Below, piece by piece: positions 33,606 through 42,907 of a stretch of 64,000 nucleotides of DNA. Position numbers and translations under genes: made by a program. Below the pieces are notes generated by a model. That model ran no database searches, was not told the origin of the DNA, and saw nothing but the letters and a program-made list of their open reading frames with translations. The number at the start of each line of letters is the position of its first letter. Position 1 is the stretch's first letter. The DNA is from Pseudomonas resinovorans NBRC 106553 (GTDB lineage: Bacteria > Pseudomonadota > Gammaproteobacteria > Pseudomonadales > Pseudomonadaceae), in contig NC_021499.1 of assembly GCF_000412695.1 (NCBI RefSeq), positions 5,952,001 through 6,016,000 on the forward strand, written 5' to 3'.

Positions 33606-34670
33606 ATGCGCATCTTGGTCACCGGCGGAGCCGGCTTCATTGGTTCGGCACTAATTCGCCATCTGCTGACCGAAACCGGGCATGAGGTGCTCAACCTCGA
33701 CAAGCTGACCTATGCCGGCAACCTCGAATCCCTGGCCGCCGTCTCGTCCGATCCGCGCTACCAGTTCCTCCAGGCCGACATCGCCGACAGCCAGGCCGTC
33801 GGCGCAGCGCTGGCCAGCTTCCAGCCCGACGCCATGATGCACCTGGCCGCCGAGTCCCATGTGGATCGCTCGATCGACGGTCCCTCCGACTTCATCCAGA
33901 CCAACATCGTGGGCACCTACAGCCTGCTGGAAAGCGTCCGCGCCTATTGGATGGCGCTGGAGCCCGAGCGCAAGGCGGCCTTCCGCTTCCACCACATTTC
34001 CACCGACGAGGTGTACGGCGACCTGCACGGCGTGGATGACCTCTTCACCGAAACCACGCCCTACGCGCCCAGCTCGCCGTACTCGGCCAGCAAGGCCGCG
34101 TCCGATCACCTGGTCCGCGCCTGGCACCGCACCTACGGCCTGCCCGTGCTGCTGACCAACTGCTCGAACAATTACGGCCCCTATCACTTCCCGGAGAAGC
34201 TGATCCCGCTGATGATCCTCAACGCCCTGGAAGGCAAGCCGCTGCCGGTCTACGGCAACGGCCAGCAGATTCGTGACTGGCTGTTCGTCGAGGACCATGC
34301 ACGTGCGCTGATGGAGGTGGTCAGCCGTGGCCAGGTAGGCGAGACCTACAACATCGGCGGCCACAACGAGCAGAAGAACCTCGACGTGGTCCGCGCCATC
34401 TGCGCCCTGCTGGAAGAGCTGGCACCGCAGAAACCAGCCGGCGTCGCCCGCTTCGAGGACCTGATCAGCTTCGTCAAGGACCGCCCCGGCCACGACGTGC
34501 GCTATGCCATCGATGCCGGCAAGATCGAGCGCGAGCTGGGCTGGACCCCGCGGGAAACCTTCGAGAGCGGTCTGCGCAAGACCGTGCGCTGGTACCTCGA
34601 CAACCTGCAGTGGTGCCAGCGTGTCCAGGATGGCAGTTACCAACGTGAACGACTGGGAGCGTCCGCATGA
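33606..34670 (+). CDS. rmlB: dTDP-glucose 4,6-dehydratase
   Basis: A 354-residue short-chain dehydrogenase/reductase. NAD-binding [14 protein letters not shown] opens the chain, [15 protein letters not shown] follows, [11 protein letters not shown] carries the catalytic Thr-Asp-Glu and [12 protein letters not shown] the Tyr-Lys pair. It catalyses the second step of dTDP-L-rhamnose synthesis for LPS core, A- and B-band O-antigen and rhamnolipid. It heads the rmlBACD operon; each gene overlaps the next by 4 bp. Confidence 0.97.
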   Translation: MRILVTGGAGFIGSALIRHLLTETGHEVLNLDKLTYAGNLESLAAVSSDPRYQFLQADIADSQAVGAALASFQPDAMMHLAAESHVDRSIDGPSDFIQTNIVGTYSLLESVRAYWMALEPERKAAFRFHHISTDEVYGDLHGVDDLFTETTPYAPSSPYSASKAASDHLVRAWHRTYGLPVLLTNCSNNYGPYHFPEKLIPLMILNALEGKPLPVYGNGQQIRDWLFVEDHARALMEVVSRGQVGETYNIGGHNEQKNLDVVRAICALLEELAPQKPAGVARFEDLISFVKDRPGHDVRYAIDAGKIERELGWTPRETFESGLRKTVRWYLDNLQWCQRVQDGSYQRERLGASA

Positions 34671-35539
34671 AAGGAATAGTCCTCGCCGGCGGCTCCGGCA
34701 CCCGTCTGCACCCCATCACCCTGGGTGTGTCCAAACAGCTGCTGCCGATCTACGACAAGCCGATGATTTACTACCCGATCTCGGTGTTGATGCTCGCTGG
34801 CATCCGCGAAATCCTGGTCATCTCCACGCCCCATGACCTGCCCCAATACCGCAACCTGCTGGGTGATGGCAGCCAGTTCGGCGTGCGTTTCAGCTATGCC
34901 GTGCAGCCGTCTCCGGACGGCCTCGCCCAGGCATTCCTGATAGGCGAGGACTTCATCGGCGACGACTCGGTGTGCCTGATCCTCGGCGACAACATCTTCC
35001 ACGGCCAGCACTTCACCGAGAAGCTCAAGCGTGCCGCCAGCGCGCCCACCGGGGCGACCGTGTTCGGTTACTGGGTAAAGGACCCGGAGCGCTTCGGCGT
35101 GGTGGATTTCGATGACCAGGGTCGCGCGGTCTCCATCGAGGAGAAGCCGCTCAAGCCGAAATCGAGCTATGCCGTGACCGGCCTGTACTTCTACGACAAC
35201 GACGTGGTCAGCATCGCCAAGGCGGTCAAGCCCTCCCCCAGGGGCGAACTGGAGATCACCGACGTCAACAACGCCTACCTGCAGCGGGGTGATCTCAACG
35301 TCGAGCGCTTCGGCCGTGGCTTCGCCTGGCTCGACACCGGCACCCACGACAGCCTGCTGGAAGCCTCCCAGTACGTACAGACCATCGAGCACCGCCAAGG
35401 CCTGAAAGTCGCCTGCCTGGAGGAAATCGCCTACCAGAACGGCTGGATCGACAAAGAGCAACTGCTCGTCCAGGCCAAGGCCTTTGGCAAGACCGGCTAC
35501 GGCCAGTATCTGTTCAACATCGCCGGTGAAAACGCGTGA
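34667..35539 (+). CDS. rmlA: Glucose-1-phosphate thymidylyltransferase
   Basis: A 290-residue nucleotidyltransferase making dTDP-glucose, the first step of the pathway and the point of dTDP-rhamnose feedback. The N-terminal signature is [22 protein letters not shown] (split by family as GGSGTRL...K), followed by [19 protein letters not shown] and [20 protein letters not shown] overlap with rmlB and rmlC. Confidence 0.97.
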   Translation: MKGIVLAGGSGTRLHPITLGVSKQLLPIYDKPMIYYPISVLMLAGIREILVISTPHDLPQYRNLLGDGSQFGVRFSYAVQPSPDGLAQAFLIGEDFIGDDSVCLILGDNIFHGQHFTEKLKRAASAPTGATVFGYWVKDPERFGVVDFDDQGRAVSIEEKPLKPKSSYAVTGLYFYDNDVVSIAKAVKPSPRGELEITDVNNAYLQRGDLNVERFGRGFAWLDTGTHDSLLEASQYVQTIEHRQGLKVACLEEIAYQNGWIDKEQLLVQAKAFGKTGYGQYLFNIAGENA

Positions 35540-36081
35540 AAGCCATTGCGACCGAAATTCCTGATGTCCTCATCCTCGAACCCCGCGTGTTTGGTGATGA
35601 GCGTGGTTTCTTCTTCGAAAGCTTCAATGCCCGGACCTTTGCCGAGGTAACCGGCGTCACGTGCGACTTCGTGCAAGACAACCACTCGCGATCGCAGCGC
35701 GGCGTCCTGCGCGGCCTGCACTACCAACTGCAACAGCCCCAGGGAAAGCTGGTGCGGGTTGTCCAGGGTGAAGTGTTCGACGTAGCGGTGGATGTTCGCC
35801 GCAATTCGCCGACCTTCGGCCGCTGGGTTGGCGTGCACCTCTCCGCCGAGAACAAACGCCAGCTCTGGGTGCCCGCCGGCTTCGCCCACGGTTTCCTGGT
35901 CCTGAGCGAGCACGCCGAGTTCCTCTACAAGACCACCGACTACTACGCCCCCGAGCATGAGCGCTGCATCCGCTGGGACGACCCGGACCTGGCCATCGAC
36001 TGGCCCCTCGCCGAGGCGCCGCAGCTATCGGCCAAGGATCAGGCCGGGACCCGCTTCAAGGACGCGGACCTGTTCGAATGA
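35536..36081 (+). CDS. rmlC: dTDP-4-dehydrorhamnose 3,5-epimerase
   Basis: A 181-residue cupin epimerase for the third pathway step. It shows [32 protein letters not shown] with the catalytic His, [18 protein letters not shown] and [20 protein letters not shown] with the Tyr/His region. ATGA overlaps on both sides. Confidence 0.97.
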   Translation: MKAIATEIPDVLILEPRVFGDERGFFFESFNARTFAEVTGVTCDFVQDNHSRSQRGVLRGLHYQLQQPQGKLVRVVQGEVFDVAVDVRRNSPTFGRWVGVHLSAENKRQLWVPAGFAHGFLVLSEHAEFLYKTTDYYAPEHERCIRWDDPDLAIDWPLAEAPQLSAKDQAGTRFKDADLFE

Positions 36082-36944
36082 AAGTCCTCATCACCGGAAG
36101 CAACGGCCAGGTCGCCCGCGAGCTCCAGCTGGCCCTGGCGGGCAAGGCCGAGGTGCTCGCCCTCGGGCGCGAACAGCTGGACCTCAATGACCCCGAACTG
36201 ATCCGTCAGCGGGTACGCGCCGAGTCACCCGACCTGCTGATCAACGCCGCCGCCTACACGGCGGTGGACCAGGCCGAGAACGAACCCGCAGCCGCCTTCG
36301 CCATCAACGCCACGGCCAGCGGCGTGCTGGCCGAGGAAGCGGCCACCCTGGGCGTTCCGCTGTTCCACTACTCCACCGACTACGTCTTCGACGGCAGCAA
36401 GGTCGGGGCCTACAGCGAAACCGATGCCACCAATCCCCTGGGTGTCTATGGCCAGAGCAAGCTGGCCGGCGAACAGGCCATCCAGGCCGTCGGTGGCCAG
36501 CACCTGATCCTGCGCACCAGCTGGGTCTATTCCCGCGTTGGCCGCAACTTCCTGCTCACCATGCAGCGACTGCTGCAGGAGCGCGACGAGCTGCGGGTGG
36601 TGGATGACCAGATCGGCGCACCGACCTGGGCGGGCAGCATCGCCCAGGCCACCGTCCAGCTGCTGGACCGGTGGCAAGCGGGCAATCGCCATTGGGGCGT
36701 CTATCACCTGACCAACCAGGGTGAGACGTCCTGGTTCGGCTTCGCCAGCGCCATTGCCGAGCAGCTCGAGGCCGAGGGCAAGGCCTGCGCGCGACTGCAG
36801 CCCATCCCGTCCAGCGAGTATCCGACGCCAGCCCGGCGCCCGCTCAACTCGCGCCTGGATGGCCGCAAGCTCGCCAAGGACTGGCAGCTGAGCCTGCCGG
36901 ACTGGCGCAGCGCGCTGGCGGAGTGCCTGCGGCAGCCGCGCTGA
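36078..36944 (+). CDS. rmlD: dTDP-4-dehydrorhamnose reductase
   Basis: A 288-residue SDR enzyme for the last step to dTDP-L-rhamnose. Motifs: ITGSNGQVARELQ (NADPH-binding), INAAAYTAVDQAENE, HYSTDYVFDGSK and YGQSKLAGEQAI with Tyr-Lys. It is the last gene of the operon. The order B-A-C-D differs from the B-D-A-C order I recall for P. aeruginosa. Confidence 0.97.
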   Translation: MKVLITGSNGQVARELQLALAGKAEVLALGREQLDLNDPELIRQRVRAESPDLLINAAAYTAVDQAENEPAAAFAINATASGVLAEEAATLGVPLFHYSTDYVFDGSKVGAYSETDATNPLGVYGQSKLAGEQAIQAVGGQHLILRTSWVYSRVGRNFLLTMQRLLQERDELRVVDDQIGAPTWAGSIAQATVQLLDRWQAGNRHWGVYHLTNQGETSWFGFASAIAEQLEAEGKACARLQPIPSSEYPTPARRPLNSRLDGRKLAKDWQLSLPDWRSALAECLRQPR

Positions 36945-37044
36945 CGCGATGTCAAAGGGGGGCCACGCCGAGTGGCCCATTCCTGGCACCTCACCCGCGT
37001 GCCGATGCCATAATGCGCCTCATCGCCCCGCGCAAAATGAACGC

Positions 37045-38856
37045 ATGACCGCCATCACCTACCCCCACCGCCCACGCTGGCGCAGCCTGGCCTTGCTGGC
37101 CCTGCTGCTGGCGCCGCTGCTCTGGCCGCTGCAGCACCTGAGCGAGCGCTACTACAGCGCGTCCCTGGCCGAGCAGAACCGCCAGACCCTGGATCTCTAC
37201 GTCGCCAACCTGCTGGGCACCCTGCGTCGCTACGAGGTGCTGCCGCCCATCCTCGCCGACCTGCCGCCGCTGCGTGAGCTGCTGGCATTGCCGGACAAGA
37301 CGGCGCTGCAGGCCGAGGCCAACCGCGTGCTCGCCCAGGTGCGCCAGGACACCGGTGCCGACGTCATCTACCTGATGAGCCCCGCCGGCCTCACCCTGGC
37401 ATCGTCCAACTGGGACCAGCCGGACAGCTTCGTCGGCCGCGACTTCACCTACCGCCCCTATTTCCGCGAGGCGCTGGCCGGCAACCAGGGGCGCTTCTTC
37501 GGCCTCGGCACCACCTCGCGCAAGCGCGGCTACTTCTTCGCAAGTCCAGTGCGCGACGGCGAGAAGATCGTCGGCATCCTGGTGGTGAAAGTGGACCTGG
37601 ACGACGCCGAGACCCTCTGGGGCAACACCCCCGAGCAGCTCATGGTGACCGACGGCAACGGCGTGGTGCTCATCTCCTCGCGCAGTGACTGGCGCTACCA
37701 CGCCACCCGGCCGCTGGACAACGCCGAGCGCGCCGCCATAGTCGCCAACCAGCCCTACCCGACCCAGGCGCCGCCACCGCTGCGGCTGGAGGAGAACGCC
37801 TGGCTGATCCAGAGCCGCGAGCTGAAGGAAACCGGCCTCACCGCCAGCATCCTGGCGCCGCGCCAGCTGATCGATCGCCAGGTGACCACCACCGTGGCCA
37901 TCGGCGGCGCCACCCTGCTCACCCTGCTGCTGCTGCTCGGCCTGATGATGCAGCGCCGCCGCCACTACCTCGACCGCATCGCCCTGGACGCCCGCGCCCG
38001 CCGCGAGCTGGAGCTGCGCGTGCAGGAGCGCACCCAGGACCTCGAGTCCCTCAACAGCCGGTTGAAAGACGAGGTGCTCGAACGCGAGCAGGCTCAGCAG
38101 GAGTTGGTACGCGCCCAGGACGAACTGGTGCAGGCCGGCAAGCTCTCCGCCCTGGGCACCATGTCGGCGAGCATCAGCCATGAACTGAACCAACCCCTGG
38201 CCGCGATTCGCAGCTACGCCGACAACGCCGGCGTGCTGCTGGACCACGAACGCACCGAGGACGCCCGCGGCAACCTGCGCCAGATCAGCGAGCTGACCGG
38301 CCGCATGGCCTCCATCATCGCCCACCTGCGCGCCTTCGCCCGGCGCGATCGCCACGCCCCGGAGAGCGTCGCCCTGCAACCGGCGCTGGACGACGCCCTG
38401 GCGCTGCTGGGCAAGCGTCGGCGAGCCATGGACGTCGAACTGATCCGCGACCTGCCGGACGCACCGCTCTGGGTCCAGGCCGGGGAAACCCGCCTGCGCC
38501 AGGTACTCGGCAACCTGCTCGCCAATGCCCTCGACGCCCTGGCCGAGAAGCCCCAGCCACGGCGCATCTGGCTCAGCGCCGAGACCACCGCGGATGGCGT
38601 CGAACTGCACCTGCGCGATAACGGCCCGGGCTTCTCCGAAGACGCCCTGCGCCGCGCCCGCGAGCCTTTCTTCACCACCAAGACCAGCGCCCAGGGCCTT
38701 GGCCTGGGGCTGGCCATCTGCGACAGCCTGATGCGCGCCCTGGGCGGCGAGCTGCTGCTCGCCAACCACCCGGACGGCGGCGCCTTGCTGACCCTGCGCA
38801 TGCGCAATGGCGCCCCAGGCGTCATCCCCCAACCTCCCGAGGACCTCTCCGCATGA
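37045..38856 (+). CDS. dctB: C4-dicarboxylate sensor histidine kinase DctB
   Basis: A 603-residue inner-membrane sensor. TM1 (SLALLALLLAPLLWPL) precedes a periplasmic double-Cache domain (about 35-285, with VGRDFTYRPYFREALAGNQG and YFFASPV), then TM2 (TTTVAIGGATLLTLLLLLGLM split over about 290-310), a coiled coil and HisKA with His379 in SASISHELNQPLAAIRSYA. The ATPase domain has NLLANALDAL, LHLRDNGPGF and GLGLGLAICDSL. The start at 37045 is chosen for the membrane anchor. It overlaps dctD by 4 bp. It should sense succinate, fumarate and malate. Confidence 0.94.
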   Translation: MTAITYPHRPRWRSLALLALLLAPLLWPLQHLSERYYSASLAEQNRQTLDLYVANLLGTLRRYEVLPPILADLPPLRELLALPDKTALQAEANRVLAQVRQDTGADVIYLMSPAGLTLASSNWDQPDSFVGRDFTYRPYFREALAGNQGRFFGLGTTSRKRGYFFASPVRDGEKIVGILVVKVDLDDAETLWGNTPEQLMVTDGNGVVLISSRSDWRYHATRPLDNAERAAIVANQPYPTQAPPPLRLEENAWLIQSRELKETGLTASILAPRQLIDRQVTTTVAIGGATLLTLLLLLGLMMQRRRHYLDRIALDARARRELELRVQERTQDLESLNSRLKDEVLEREQAQQELVRAQDELVQAGKLSALGTMSASISHELNQPLAAIRSYADNAGVLLDHERTEDARGNLRQISELTGRMASIIAHLRAFARRDRHAPESVALQPALDDALALLGKRRRAMDVELIRDLPDAPLWVQAGETRLRQVLGNLLANALDALAEKPQPRRIWLSAETTADGVELHLRDNGPGFSEDALRRAREPFFTTKTSAQGLGLGLAICDSLMRALGGELLLANHPDGGALLTLRMRNGAPGVIPQPPEDLSA

Positions 38857-40226
38857 CCCACACCCTGGACGCCGGCACCCAGGTGCTGCTGATCGACGAC
38901 GACCCGCACCTGCGCCAGGCCCTCAGCCAGACCCTCGACCTGGCCGGCCTCAAGGTGCAGGCCCTGGGGGACGCCCAGGGCGTGGCGCAGATGATCGGCA
39001 AGGACTGGCCGGGAGTGGTGGTCACCGATATCCGCATGCCGGGCATCGACGGTCTCGAATTGCTGCGCCAGTTGCGCGAGCGCGACCCCGACCTGCCGGT
39101 GCTGCTGATCACCGGTCACGGTGACGTGCCGCTGGCCGTGCAGGCCATGCGCGCGGGTGCCTACGACTTCCTGGAAAAGCCCTTCCCCAGCGACCAGTTG
39201 CTGGACAGCGTGCGCCGGGGCCTCGACCTGCGCCGCCTGGTACTGGAAAACCGCAGCCTGCGCCTGGCCCTCTCCGACCGCCAGCAACTCAGCGGCCGCC
39301 TGGTTGGCCAATCGCCCGCCATGCAACGCCTGCGAGAACAGATCGGCGCCCTGGCCGCGACCAATGCCGACGTGCTGATCCTCGGCGAAACCGGCGCCGG
39401 CAAGGAGGTGGTGGCCCGCGCCCTGCACGACCTGTCGGCGCGTCGTGACGGCCCCTTCGTCGCCATCAACGCCGGCGCCCTGGCCGAGTCGGTGGTCGAG
39501 AGCGAACTGTTCGGCCACGAACAGGGTGCCTTCACCGGCGCCTCCAAGCGGCGCATCGGCAAGTTCGAGTACGCCAATGGCGGCACAGTGTTTCTCGACG
39601 AGATCGAGAGCATGAGCCCGGATGTCCAGGTCAAGCTGCTGCGCATGCTGCAGGAACGTGTGCTGGAGCGCTTGGGCGCCAACCAGCTGATCCCCCTGGA
39701 TATCCGCGTGATCGCCGCCACCAAGGAAGACCTGCGCCATGCCGCCGACCAGGGCCGCTTCCGTGCCGACCTCTATTACCGCCTGAACGTCGCCAGCCTG
39801 CGCATCCCGCCGCTGCGCGAGCGCGGCGAAGACGCGCTGATGCTCTTCCAGCATTTCGCCGATGCCGCCCGCACCCGTCACGGCATGGCCCCCCGTAGCC
39901 TCGACAGCAGCCAACGCGCCCTGCTCCTGACCCATGGCTGGCCGGGCAATGTGCGCGAGTTGCAGAACGCCGCGGAACGCTTTGCCCTGGGCCTGGACCT
40001 GGCCCTCGACAACACCCCGGTGAACCTGCCGAAAGTGGAAGGCGGCCTCAGCGAGCAGGTGGAAGCTTTCGAGCGTGCGCTGATCGCCGCCGAGCTGACC
40101 CATCCCCATGGCTCGCTGCGTAGCGTGGCCGAAGCCCTCGGCCTGCCGCGCAAGACCCTTTCGGACAAGCTGCGTAAGCACAACCTCAGTTTCAGCGGCG
40201 GAAATCCCGCAGAAGAACAGGACTGA
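38853..40226 (+). CDS. dctD: C4-dicarboxylate response regulator DctD (sigma-54 activator)
   Basis: A 457-residue NtrC-type regulator. The receiver domain has LLIDDDPHLRQAL and Asp59 in VVTDIRMPGIDG. The AAA+ domain has Walker A ILGETGAGKEVVARALH, the sigma-54 contact loop EQGAFTGASKRR and Walker B GTVFLDEIESM. The C-terminal Fis-type HTH is SLRSVAEALGLPRKTLSDKL. It activates sigma-54 promoters of dicarboxylate transport genes in response to DctB. The dctPQM transporter genes that follow dctD in P. aeruginosa are not here. Confidence 0.95.
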   Translation: MTHTLDAGTQVLLIDDDPHLRQALSQTLDLAGLKVQALGDAQGVAQMIGKDWPGVVVTDIRMPGIDGLELLRQLRERDPDLPVLLITGHGDVPLAVQAMRAGAYDFLEKPFPSDQLLDSVRRGLDLRRLVLENRSLRLALSDRQQLSGRLVGQSPAMQRLREQIGALAATNADVLILGETGAGKEVVARALHDLSARRDGPFVAINAGALAESVVESELFGHEQGAFTGASKRRIGKFEYANGGTVFLDEIESMSPDVQVKLLRMLQERVLERLGANQLIPLDIRVIAATKEDLRHAADQGRFRADLYYRLNVASLRIPPLRERGEDALMLFQHFADAARTRHGMAPRSLDSSQRALLLTHGWPGNVRELQNAAERFALGLDLALDNTPVNLPKVEGGLSEQVEAFERALIAAELTHPHGSLRSVAEALGLPRKTLSDKLRKHNLSFSGGNPAEEQD

Positions 40227-40284
40227 TCGGCAACAATCCGCTCATGCGAACTACTACGAAAGGCTAGGAAGCTTGGGCCAGAGG

Positions 40285-40495
40285 GGTTGCGTCATAATGG
40301 CACAAGGCTTGCCAAGCCAGGTTCAACTCCTGCCTTGTGCAGGATCAGGAGACCGTGCCCGCCAGGGTCCGGCCTCTCCCCGAACCGGTCACAAGCCAGC
40401 CAAGGGGTTTCCCATCCAAGCCTGAGGGCCTAGCCCCGCGGCAGCACCCGGTTACCCGCCAGGTGCAGAAGCCCGGCCATTCGCCGGGCTTTTTC
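40285..40495 (+). ncRNA. Candidate small RNA with terminator
   Basis: Downstream of dctD, a -10-like CATAAT (40293-40298) is followed by CACAAGGC pairing with GCCTTGTG around CAGG-TTCAACT-CCTG, which resembles a tRNA T-arm on an acceptor-like stem. The transcript would end at a strong terminator at 40469-40495 (AAGCCCGGC/GCCGGGCTT + TTT). No reading frame here looks coding. I do not recognise a known sRNA family; the terminator alone may simply serve dctD. Confidence 0.35.
40469..40495 (+). terminator. Rho-independent terminator downstream of dctD
   Basis: AAGCCCGGC pairs with GCCGGGCTT, followed by TTT. Confidence 0.85.
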
Positions 40496-40520
40496 ATGCC
40501 TGCGCAAAAGCGCTCCCCCG

Positions 40521-40734
40521 GGTCTTGTACGAAAAGTCGTCGAGCGAAGGTCAGGCAAGGCGCAACGACCATCGGGAGTAACAGCCGAAGACTGGCCCGA
40601 AGGGGGAGCGCCAGCGAATCAATCGGCCGAAGAAGCGCAGTTTACGTGTTGTAAATGAGCATTCTGATCGGACTCGCGCACGAGGCCGATTTCAACGCAG
40701 CATCACCGAGCGCAGGCACTTTTCGTACAGAGCC
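40521..40734. mobile_element. MITE-like element with terminal inverted repeats (about 214 bp)
   Basis: TGTACGAAAAGT at 40526-40537 is perfectly inverted as ACTTTTCGTACA at 40718-40729, with further partial matching outward (GGTCT/GGCTC). The interior has no gene. It looks like the terminal regions of a transposable element joined without a transposase. Its right end meets the stop codon of the 40734-41096 gene. No clear target duplication is visible. Confidence 0.6.
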
Positions 40735-41096
40735 TAAGGGCGCTCCAGCAGGAAACGCTCCAGGTCCACCGGATGGCCGGGGTTCACCCCCAGGCGCTGA
40801 CGCAGGTCGGCATAGGCCTTCTGGAAGTCGGCATGCAGTTCCGGCACGGCCGTCAGCCCCGGCCACACGCCGTGCTTGCGCAAGCGCAGGCCGGCGCTTT
40901 GCAGGAAGTTGTAGGCCACGTCGCCATGCAGCGAGAAGCGCTCATGCACCGCCTTGCCGGCAATCTGCCCACTCAGTTCGAAATTCACGTAGGGCTCGAA
41001 TTCGCGCTTCTCGATCTCGTAATCCAACACCAGTTCATAGGCAGGATTTCGCCCGACTGGCTCGCGCTTTATGGCAATTCTCCCCGGTCTGAACAT
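40734..41096 (-). CDS. Hypothetical protein
   Basis: A 120-residue protein, MFRPGRIAIKREPVGRNPAYE, with mixed alpha/beta composition and no signal or membrane segment; ends VDLERFLLERP. The start 41096 is chosen because the 42 codons upstream are AT-rich and unlike the body of the protein. No family is recognised. The stop codon abuts the MITE-like repeat, so the native 3' end may have been altered. It is isolated between dctBD and arcDABC. Confidence 0.6.
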   Translation of the reverse strand: MFRPGRIAIKREPVGRNPAYELVLDYEIEKREFEPYVNFELSGQIAGKAVHERFSLHGDVAYNFLQSAGLRLRKHGVWPGLTAVPELHADFQKAYADLRQRLGVNPGHPVDLERFLLERP

Positions 41097-41385
41097 GCTT
41101 TTTCCTACATGACTTGGAGAAGTTTTCCTAATTAAAAAGTACCTGCTTATCGCTAAAAGTACCGAAAGATATTTGCAATCTCCTACATGGAAAATAGGGC
41201 TACTTGTAGGAACTCGCACCATTCAAGCCCCAACTTGAAGCATCTGCAAAACCTACTAGTTTGTATTAGGCGCTGCCCGGGATGGCTTGCCGAACACTCT
41301 AGGCCGCCCATTTCAAGCCGCACCCCGTAGTTCCCCCGCCTCTGCGACAGTAAGGAAATTGTCCGAATGACTCATTAGCCAGCTA

Positions 41386-41399
41386 TTGATCTACATCAG
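41386..41399 (+). promoter_or_regulatory. ANR/FNR box of the arc operon
   Basis: TTGATCTACATCAG matches TTGAT-N4-ATCAA at all but the last base. A -10-like TCAATA (41423-41428) lies about 24 bp downstream, the class II distance. P. aeruginosa arcDABC is known to be induced by ANR under low oxygen. The rest of the gap 41097-41385 is AT-rich with no gene; an ArgR site could not be identified. Confidence 0.8.
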
Positions 41400-41461
41400 G
41401 ACGCCGCCGAATTATCGCGCGCTCAATAAGCACAGTTCCTACTCCAAACCGGAGGTGCAAA

Positions 41462-42889
41462 GTGTCTGAATCATCTGACAAACTTCGACTAGGTGCCCTC
41501 GTCGCACTGGTGGTCGGATCAATGGTTGGCGGGGGCATTTTCTCGTTGCCGCAGAACATGGCGGCCAGCGCCGACGTCGGCGCCATCCTCATCGGCTGGG
41601 GCATCACCGCGGTGGGCATGCTCACCTTGGCATTCGTCTTCCAGACCCTGGCCAACCGCAAGCCGAACCTCGACGGCGGGGTCTACGCCTACGCCAAGGC
41701 GGGCTTCGGCGACTACATGGGTTTCTCATCGGCCTGGGGCTACTGGATCAGCGCCTGGCTCGGCAACGTCGGCTACTTCGTGTTGCTGTTCAGCACCCTG
41801 GGTTACTTCTTCCCGATCTTCGGCGAGGGCAACACGCTGGCGGCCATCATCGGCGCCTCCATCGTCCTCTGGGCCGTGCACTTCCTGGTGCTGCGCGGGA
41901 TCAAGGAAGCGGCCTTCATCAACATGGTGACCACCGTCGCCAAGGTGGTGCCGCTGTTCCTGTTCATCCTCATCTGCCTGTTCGCCTTCAAGCTGGACAT
42001 CTTCACCGCCGACATCTGGGGCTCGAAGAACATCGAGCTGGGCAGCGTGATGAACCAGGTGCGCAACATGATGCTGGTCACCGTCTGGGTGTTCATCGGC
42101 ATCGAGGGCGCGAGCATCTTCTCCGCCCGCGCCGAGAAGCGCAGCGACGTCGGCAAGGCCACCGTGCTCGGCTTCATCATCGTGCTGTTGCTGCTGGTCC
42201 TGGTGAACGTGCTGTCCCTCGGCATCATGACCCAGCCGGAACTGGCCAAGCTGCAGAACCCCTCCATGGCGGCCGTGCTCGAGCACGTGGTCGGCCACTG
42301 GGGCGCGGTCCTGATCAGCGTCGGCCTGGTGATCTCCCTGGTCGGTGCCCTGCTCTCCTGGGTACTGCTCTGCGCCGAAATCCTCTTCGCCGCGGCCAAG
42401 GACCACACCATGCCGGCCTTCATCCGCAAGGAGAACGCCAATCAGGTGCCGGCCAACGCCCTGTGGCTGACCAACGCCATGGTGCAGATCTTCCTGATCA
42501 TCACCCTGTTCAGCGCCAGCACCTACCTCTCGCTGATCTACCTGGCCACTTCGATGATCCTGGTGCCCTACCTCTGGTCCGCCGCCTACGCGTTCCTCCT
42601 GCCGCTGCGTGGCGAGGGCTACGAGCAGGATGCCAAGGACCGCAACAAGGACCTGGTCATCGCCGGCATCGCCCTGATTTACGCCATCTGGCTGCTGTAC
42701 GCCGGCGGCGTGAAGTACCTGCTGCTCTCCGCCCTGCTCTATGCACCAGGCGTGATTCTCTTCGCCAAGGCCAAACGGGAAGTTGGCCAACCGGTATTCA
42801 CCAATGTCGAGAAGCTGATCTTCGCCGCCGTAGTGATCGGCGCGCTCGTGGCGGCCTACGGGCTCTACGACGGCTTCCTGACCCTGTAA
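41462..42889 (+). CDS. arcD: Arginine/ornithine antiporter
   Basis: A 475-residue APC-superfamily transporter with about 12-13 membrane helices. It opens LRLGALVALVVGSMVGGGIFSLPQNM, the substrate-binding GSMVGGGIF loop, and has the internal helix WVFIGIEGASIFSARAEKR. The start is GTG at 41462 with GGAGG 5 bp upstream. It exchanges external arginine for ornithine so the deiminase pathway can make ATP from arginine. First gene of arcDABC, 18 bp before arcA. Confidence 0.96.
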   Translation: MSESSDKLRLGALVALVVGSMVGGGIFSLPQNMAASADVGAILIGWGITAVGMLTLAFVFQTLANRKPNLDGGVYAYAKAGFGDYMGFSSAWGYWISAWLGNVGYFVLLFSTLGYFFPIFGEGNTLAAIIGASIVLWAVHFLVLRGIKEAAFINMVTTVAKVVPLFLFILICLFAFKLDIFTADIWGSKNIELGSVMNQVRNMMLVTVWVFIGIEGASIFSARAEKRSDVGKATVLGFIIVLLLLVLVNVLSLGIMTQPELAKLQNPSMAAVLEHVVGHWGAVLISVGLVISLVGALLSWVLLCAEILFAAAKDHTMPAFIRKENANQVPANALWLTNAMVQIFLIITLFSASTYLSLIYLATSMILVPYLWSAAYAFLLPLRGEGYEQDAKDRNKDLVIAGIALIYAIWLLYAGGVKYLLLSALLYAPGVILFAKAKREVGQPVFTNVEKLIFAAVVIGALVAAYGLYDGFLTL

Positions 42890-42907
42890 CTCGTAAGGAG
42901 ACCAACC

